Positions 40,574-42,993 of a DNA stretch of 42,993 bases are shown here, in pieces; within the stretch, counting starts at the first letter, position 1, and each line of letters begins with the position of its first letter. The position numbers were made by a program, and so were the translations under genes. Source of the stretch: Propionibacteriaceae bacterium (lineage in GTDB: Bacteria; Actinomycetota; Actinomycetes; Propionibacteriales; Propionibacteriaceae); contig JAOPXN010000019.1 of the NCBI GenBank assembly GCA_025965155.1, positions 1-42,993 of the forward strand, written 5' to 3'. Below the pieces are notes generated by a model that was given only the letters and a program-made list of their open reading frames with translations, had not been told where the DNA came from and did no database searches.

Positions 40574-41555
40574 GGTCGTGGGCCCGTCGGTAGTCAGCTA
40601 GCAAAGTGTCGATCACCCGGGCGGTGCGAACAGCGCTCCGCCCGGTGCTGGGCGACTCACCCCGACCGGTCAGGGCGTCAACGACCTTCTGGATCAGCGG
40701 CAACTGCACAGCCTCCGGGTACGGGGCGTCGATGAGCCGCTCCTGTTCCCCTGTGGTGATCCGCACCGGCTCAGCACCGAAGCTGGAGAACCGAACGGTT
40801 CCGGCCGTACCGATGATCTCCACCTCGTCGAGGTGTTGGGCAGCGTCGTAGTCCCACAGTCCGACGCCCTGCACGCCGGACTCGAAGCTGAAGACACCAG
40901 TCACCAGGTCCTCGGCGGGATACCGGCCGGCTCGGTTGACGGCGACGCCGCTGCAGGATCCGATCGGGCCCAGCATCCAGTCGAGGGCGTCCAAAGTGTG
41001 CGAGCCGAGGTCGACGAAGTGTCCACCGCCGGAGATCTCGGGACGAACCCGCCACGGCAGCTCGGCTCCCTCAACAGGGTCCGCCGGCCGCTGGTTGCGG
41101 ATAACCACTGACCGAACCTCGCCGATCTGGCCGCTATCGAGCAGCTTCTTGATCATTTCGAACCGCGGCATGGCGCGGCGATAGTACGCGACGAACAGCG
41201 GCACTCTGGCGCGCTCGCAGGCATCGATCATCCGCGCGCACTCCTCGGCTGTCCGCGCCATCGGCTTCTCCACGTAGACCGGCTTGCCGGCGGCCGCGGC
41301 GGCCAATGCGTAGTCGAGATGGGAGTCCGGCGGGGTGGCCACATAGACAGCGTCAACCTCGGGGTCGTTGATCAGCTGGTCGGCATCGGTGTACCACCGG
41401 GGCACTTGATGCCTGCGGGCGTAGTCGGCGGCCTTGGCGCCGTCGCGACGCATCACCGCCACCAGCTCGGACCGGTCAGCCTGCTGGAATCCCGGTCCGC
41501 TCTTGCGCTCGGTCACGTCCCCGACTCCGATGATGCCCCAGCGCACGCTTTCCAT
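40563..41555 (-). CDS. Gfo/Idh/MocA-family oxidoreductase
   Basis: A 330-residue NAD(P)-dependent sugar or inositol dehydrogenase-type protein. The N-terminal Rossmann motif is IIGVGDVTERK, the cofactor-contact motif is YVEKPMA (the EKP signature), and HFVDLGSHTLDALDWMLG lies in the C-terminal domain. Substrate is unknown. The ATG at 41555 is chosen because an upstream frame lacks homology. TAGCCT lies seven bases before this ATG and no Shine-Dalgarno sequence is seen, so it may be leaderless. The gene overlaps the MFS gene downstream. Confidence 0.9.
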   Translation of the reverse strand: MESVRWGIIGVGDVTERKSGPGFQQADRSELVAVMRRDGAKAADYARRHQVPRWYTDADQLINDPEVDAVYVATPPDSHLDYALAAAAAGKPVYVEKPMARTAEECARMIDACERARVPLFVAYYRRAMPRFEMIKKLLDSGQIGEVRSVVIRNQRPADPVEGAELPWRVRPEISGGGHFVDLGSHTLDALDWMLGPIGSCSGVAVNRAGRYPAEDLVTGVFSFESGVQGVGLWDYDAAQHLDEVEIIGTAGTVRFSSFGAEPVRITTGEQERLIDAPYPEAVQLPLIQKVVDALTGRGESPSTGRSAVRTARVIDTLLADYRRAHDLAY

Positions 41556-41562
41556 GACGCAC

Positions 41563-41568
41563 AGGCTA
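41563..41568 (-). promoter_or_regulatory. Candidate leaderless -10 box of the Gfo/Idh gene
   Basis: TAGCCT on the minus strand ends 7 bases before the ATG at 41555, with no ribosome site between. Confidence 0.4.
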
Positions 41569-41634
41569 TGGGACCGCACGGAGCCCAGGTCGGCACCCTC
41601 GCTGCGGCGGACAGCGGATTCCGCGGGATGAATG

Positions 41635-42394
41635 CTAGACGGCGCTCGGGAACCGAGCCTTCAGGAGTTGATACACCGCCTCGATCGCGGTGCCCGTCAA
41701 CGGCCCTGGGCGCCGAAGCTCTGCTACCGCCTTCCGCGGCCAGAGCACCTGAACCCAGTCGATGCTGAACGAGGCGCCGAGCAGCGGCCAGTCCGCATTG
41801 ATGAAGCAGAGCATGCCCCGCACCGGTAGGGCGAACAGCGCGCCGTCGTCCAGCACGGCCCGGACGTGCTCGACCTGCCTGTGCACTCCGTCGACCAGCC
41901 TGGTCCGGTCGCGCCTGGCCACGATCAAGGTCTCGGTGCGCGGTCTGATCAAGCCACCCTGCACCCGCCGCTCAGGCCGGCCCTGGTAATGCTTGGCGTC
42001 AATGACAAGGACGCCAGAGGGGCAGACCACGAGGTGGTCGATGTTGGTGCGGCGGCCCGGGATTCCGCGGTCGTGCAGCGGCCTAATGGTGGAGCCGGCC
42101 ACCGAGTCCAACCGTGGCGAGCAGCTCCTCACCCTCGGCACCGGTCGCCCAGGCGGAGATCTTCTGCGGCTCCGGGGCCAGCCGAAGGAGCAGGCCAGCA
42201 AAGTGCGGATGGGCGGCACGGATGCGACTCCCCCGCCTATCTCGTCGCCTCTCGTACTGACGCCGGGCCGATGCACCGGCCTGACCGGAGTCGTCACTGA
42301 CGGATGCCGACGGTTCGAACATCGAGAACGGCGGGGCAGTTCCTGGCCGCACCCCCTGCCCCTGATTCATGTCTAGGTTGGCGTCGCGGCTCAT
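41635..42394 (-). pseudogene. NERD domain protein, broken by a frameshift
   Basis: Two overlapping minus-strand frames together make one NERD (nuclease-related) protein. The first (from ATG 42394, with AGGAGAAG just upstream) reads through a basic N-terminus to AWATGAEGEELLATV and stops at 42083. The second carries on with LDSVAGSTIRPLHDRGIPGRRTNIDHLVV, VLVIDAKHYQGRPE and VRGMLCFINADWPLL to a stop at 41635. The change of frame (+1, or loss of two bases) must fall near 42106-42115. NERD proteins are predicted nucleases or nucleic-acid binders. A sequencing error, a real mutation or programmed shifting are all possible; no slippery sequence is seen. Confidence 0.85.
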
Positions 42395-42642
42395 AACTTC
42401 TCCTCGTGGGCCGTGATCACGCTCCCCGAGAGGCCAGTGGCGGCCCGTCCGGCTGCAGAGCCGGTGGACGGACCCCTAGACGACGCACTTGTTGAGTTTT
42501 TACCGTCCCGCCACCCGGCGTTGGAAACCGGTAGAAGGAGCGGAGAAGTGTGTGAGTGTCAATACAGCTGGCGGGGTCGGCACTTCCCAAAGCGGCTCAG
42601 CATCGACCGAAAATTGTCAGACGGCCCCGTTAGTGTGAACGT
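42395..42642. other. Region between the NERD and DUF222 genes
   Basis: A 248-base divergent intergenic region. It contains a 6-bp hairpin CCGGCT-N4-AGCCGG (42449-42464), the DUF222 promoter and an SOS box at its right end. No tRNA or further gene was found. Confidence 0.5.
42631..42636 (+). promoter_or_regulatory. Candidate leaderless -10 box of the DUF222 gene
   Basis: TAGTGT ends 6 bases before the ATG at 42643. A TTGTCA at 42614-42619 is only 11 bases upstream, too close for a normal -35. Confidence 0.4.
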
Positions 42643-42648
42643 ATGTTC
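42637..42648. promoter_or_regulatory. LexA (SOS) box overlapping the DUF222 start codon
   Basis: GAAC-GTAT-GTTC matches the actinobacterial LexA (Cheo) box GAAC-N4-GTTC; the right flank is GA, as in the extended TCGAAC-N4-GTTCGA, but the left flank is GT. The ATG at 42643 lies inside the site, so LexA would block a leaderless transcript directly. DUF222 (13E12-type) genes of mycobacteria are known LexA targets. Confidence 0.75.
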
Positions 42649-42993
42649 GATTTCGAGGGGTTGGCGGGGTTGTCGGGTGGTGCCGTCGCGGCGCTGGTCG
42701 CCGACAGCTACCGCGCGCAGGTGGAGGCCGAGACCGCGCTGCTGGTGCTGGCCGCGCACTGGGCCGACCTGCACATTGTCGACCTGACCGACCCGCGCTG
42801 CTCGCTGGCCGGTGTGGGTGCGGGGGTGGAGGAGTGCCGCCGGATCGGTGGGGTGGGAACGCCGGCGGTGAAGGAGTTCGCCGCCGCCGAGCTGGGCACC
42901 CTGCAACACACCAGCACCGCTGCGGCGACCAGGCAGATGGCCGACGCACTGGACCTCCGCCATCGGCTGCCGCTGCTGTGGCGGCGGGTGCTG
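42643..42993 (+). CDS. DUF222/HNH (13E12-type) protein, N-terminal part
   Basis: The first 117 codons of a gene that runs off the right edge with no stop. The product begins MFDFEGLAGLSGGAVAALVA and continues with AETALLVLAAHWADLH, ECRRIGGVGTPAVKEFAAAELGTL and a block ending RHRLPLLWRRVL. This is the DUF222 domain typical of actinobacterial HNH-endonuclease proteins of the 13E12 group; the HNH part would lie beyond the window. Such genes are often multi-copy. The ATG at 42643 sits inside a LexA box and six bases after TAGTGT, so SOS-induced, leaderless expression is likely. Confidence 0.85.
   Translation, partial: MFDFEGLAGLSGGAVAALVADSYRAQVEAETALLVLAAHWADLHIVDLTDPRCSLAGVGAGVEECRRIGGVGTPAVKEFAAAELGTLQHTSTAAATRQMADALDLRHRLPLLWRRVL

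Noticed and set aside
42614-42636. TTGTCA/TAGTGT as a standard promoter of the DUF222 gene
   Set aside because: Only 11 bases separate the two hexamers.
1-42993. CRISPR array, insertion sequence, prophage or attachment site
   Set aside because: No regularly spaced repeats, transposase, integrase or tRNA-linked direct repeats were seen on reading the window.

Overview
The window is high-GC actinobacterial DNA. Support comes from GTG/TTG starts, ATGA-type start/stop overlaps, the nuo and men genes, a SigK/RskA-like pair, DUF222 and NERD genes, and Cheo-type SOS and Rex-like operators. The gene content would suit a Propionibacteriales organism such as Microlunatus or a relative, but that is inference. 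I found no rRNA, tRNA, CRISPR array or insertion sequence. About 44 genes are supported, with partial genes at both ends (nuoD on the left, a DUF222/HNH gene on the right).

Layout. 1-3375 (minus strand): start of the complex I operon nuoABCD, behind a promoter region with a Rex-like palindrome, then menF. 3462-5003: a membrane-anchored molybdenum oxidoreductase with an internal twin-arginine motif. 5249-7533 (minus): a two-gene ABC transporter. 7680-9821: fasciclin lipoprotein, SigK-like ECF sigma factor and RskA-like anti-sigma factor. 9930-17138: menaquinone block (menG, a RecB/exonuclease fusion, menD and menC on minus, menE and menA on plus); with menF this covers most of the classical futalosine-independent pathway, but menB and menH are not here. 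17265-20906: glycosyltransferase, CDP-alcohol phosphatidyltransferase with an altered motif, a small membrane protein, a MobA-like protein and an SDR. 20952-22954: gntK and gnd.

23105-26386 is the least ordinary stretch. It holds a TrmB/LuxR-type regulator, a small secreted peptide made of seven Val-Asn-Gly-Val/Ile repeats, two abutting 16-bp palindromes upstream of the peptide promoter, and a cytoplasmic-type M4 metalloprotease fused to an emfourin-like inhibitor domain. I regard the regulator and repeat peptide, possibly with the protease, as the best candidate for an undescribed system.

26416-31597 is a divergent sugar-acid catabolic cluster around an IclR regulator: Zn alcohol dehydrogenase and FAH-family hydrolase on minus, IlvD/EDD dehydratase and SDR on plus. 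The enzymes fit a non-phosphorylating route (sugar acid to 2-keto-3-deoxy acid to 2,4-diketo-3-deoxy acid to pyruvate plus a hydroxy acid). 31661-33761: CDF metal exporter and LLM flavin enzyme. 33829-37800 (minus): a tightly overlapped operon of NCS1 permease, isochorismatase-like hydrolase, ADP-ribosylglycohydrolase-like protein and PfkB kinase, probably for an imported N-ribosyl compound. 38053-41555: secreted protein, DUF1801 protein, MFS transporter and Gfo/Idh/MocA oxidoreductase. 41635-42394: a frameshifted NERD gene. 42643 to the end: a DUF222 gene with an SOS box over its start codon.

Several genes lack a clear Shine-Dalgarno sequence but carry TAnnnT 6-7 nt before the start codon, suggesting leaderless transcription.
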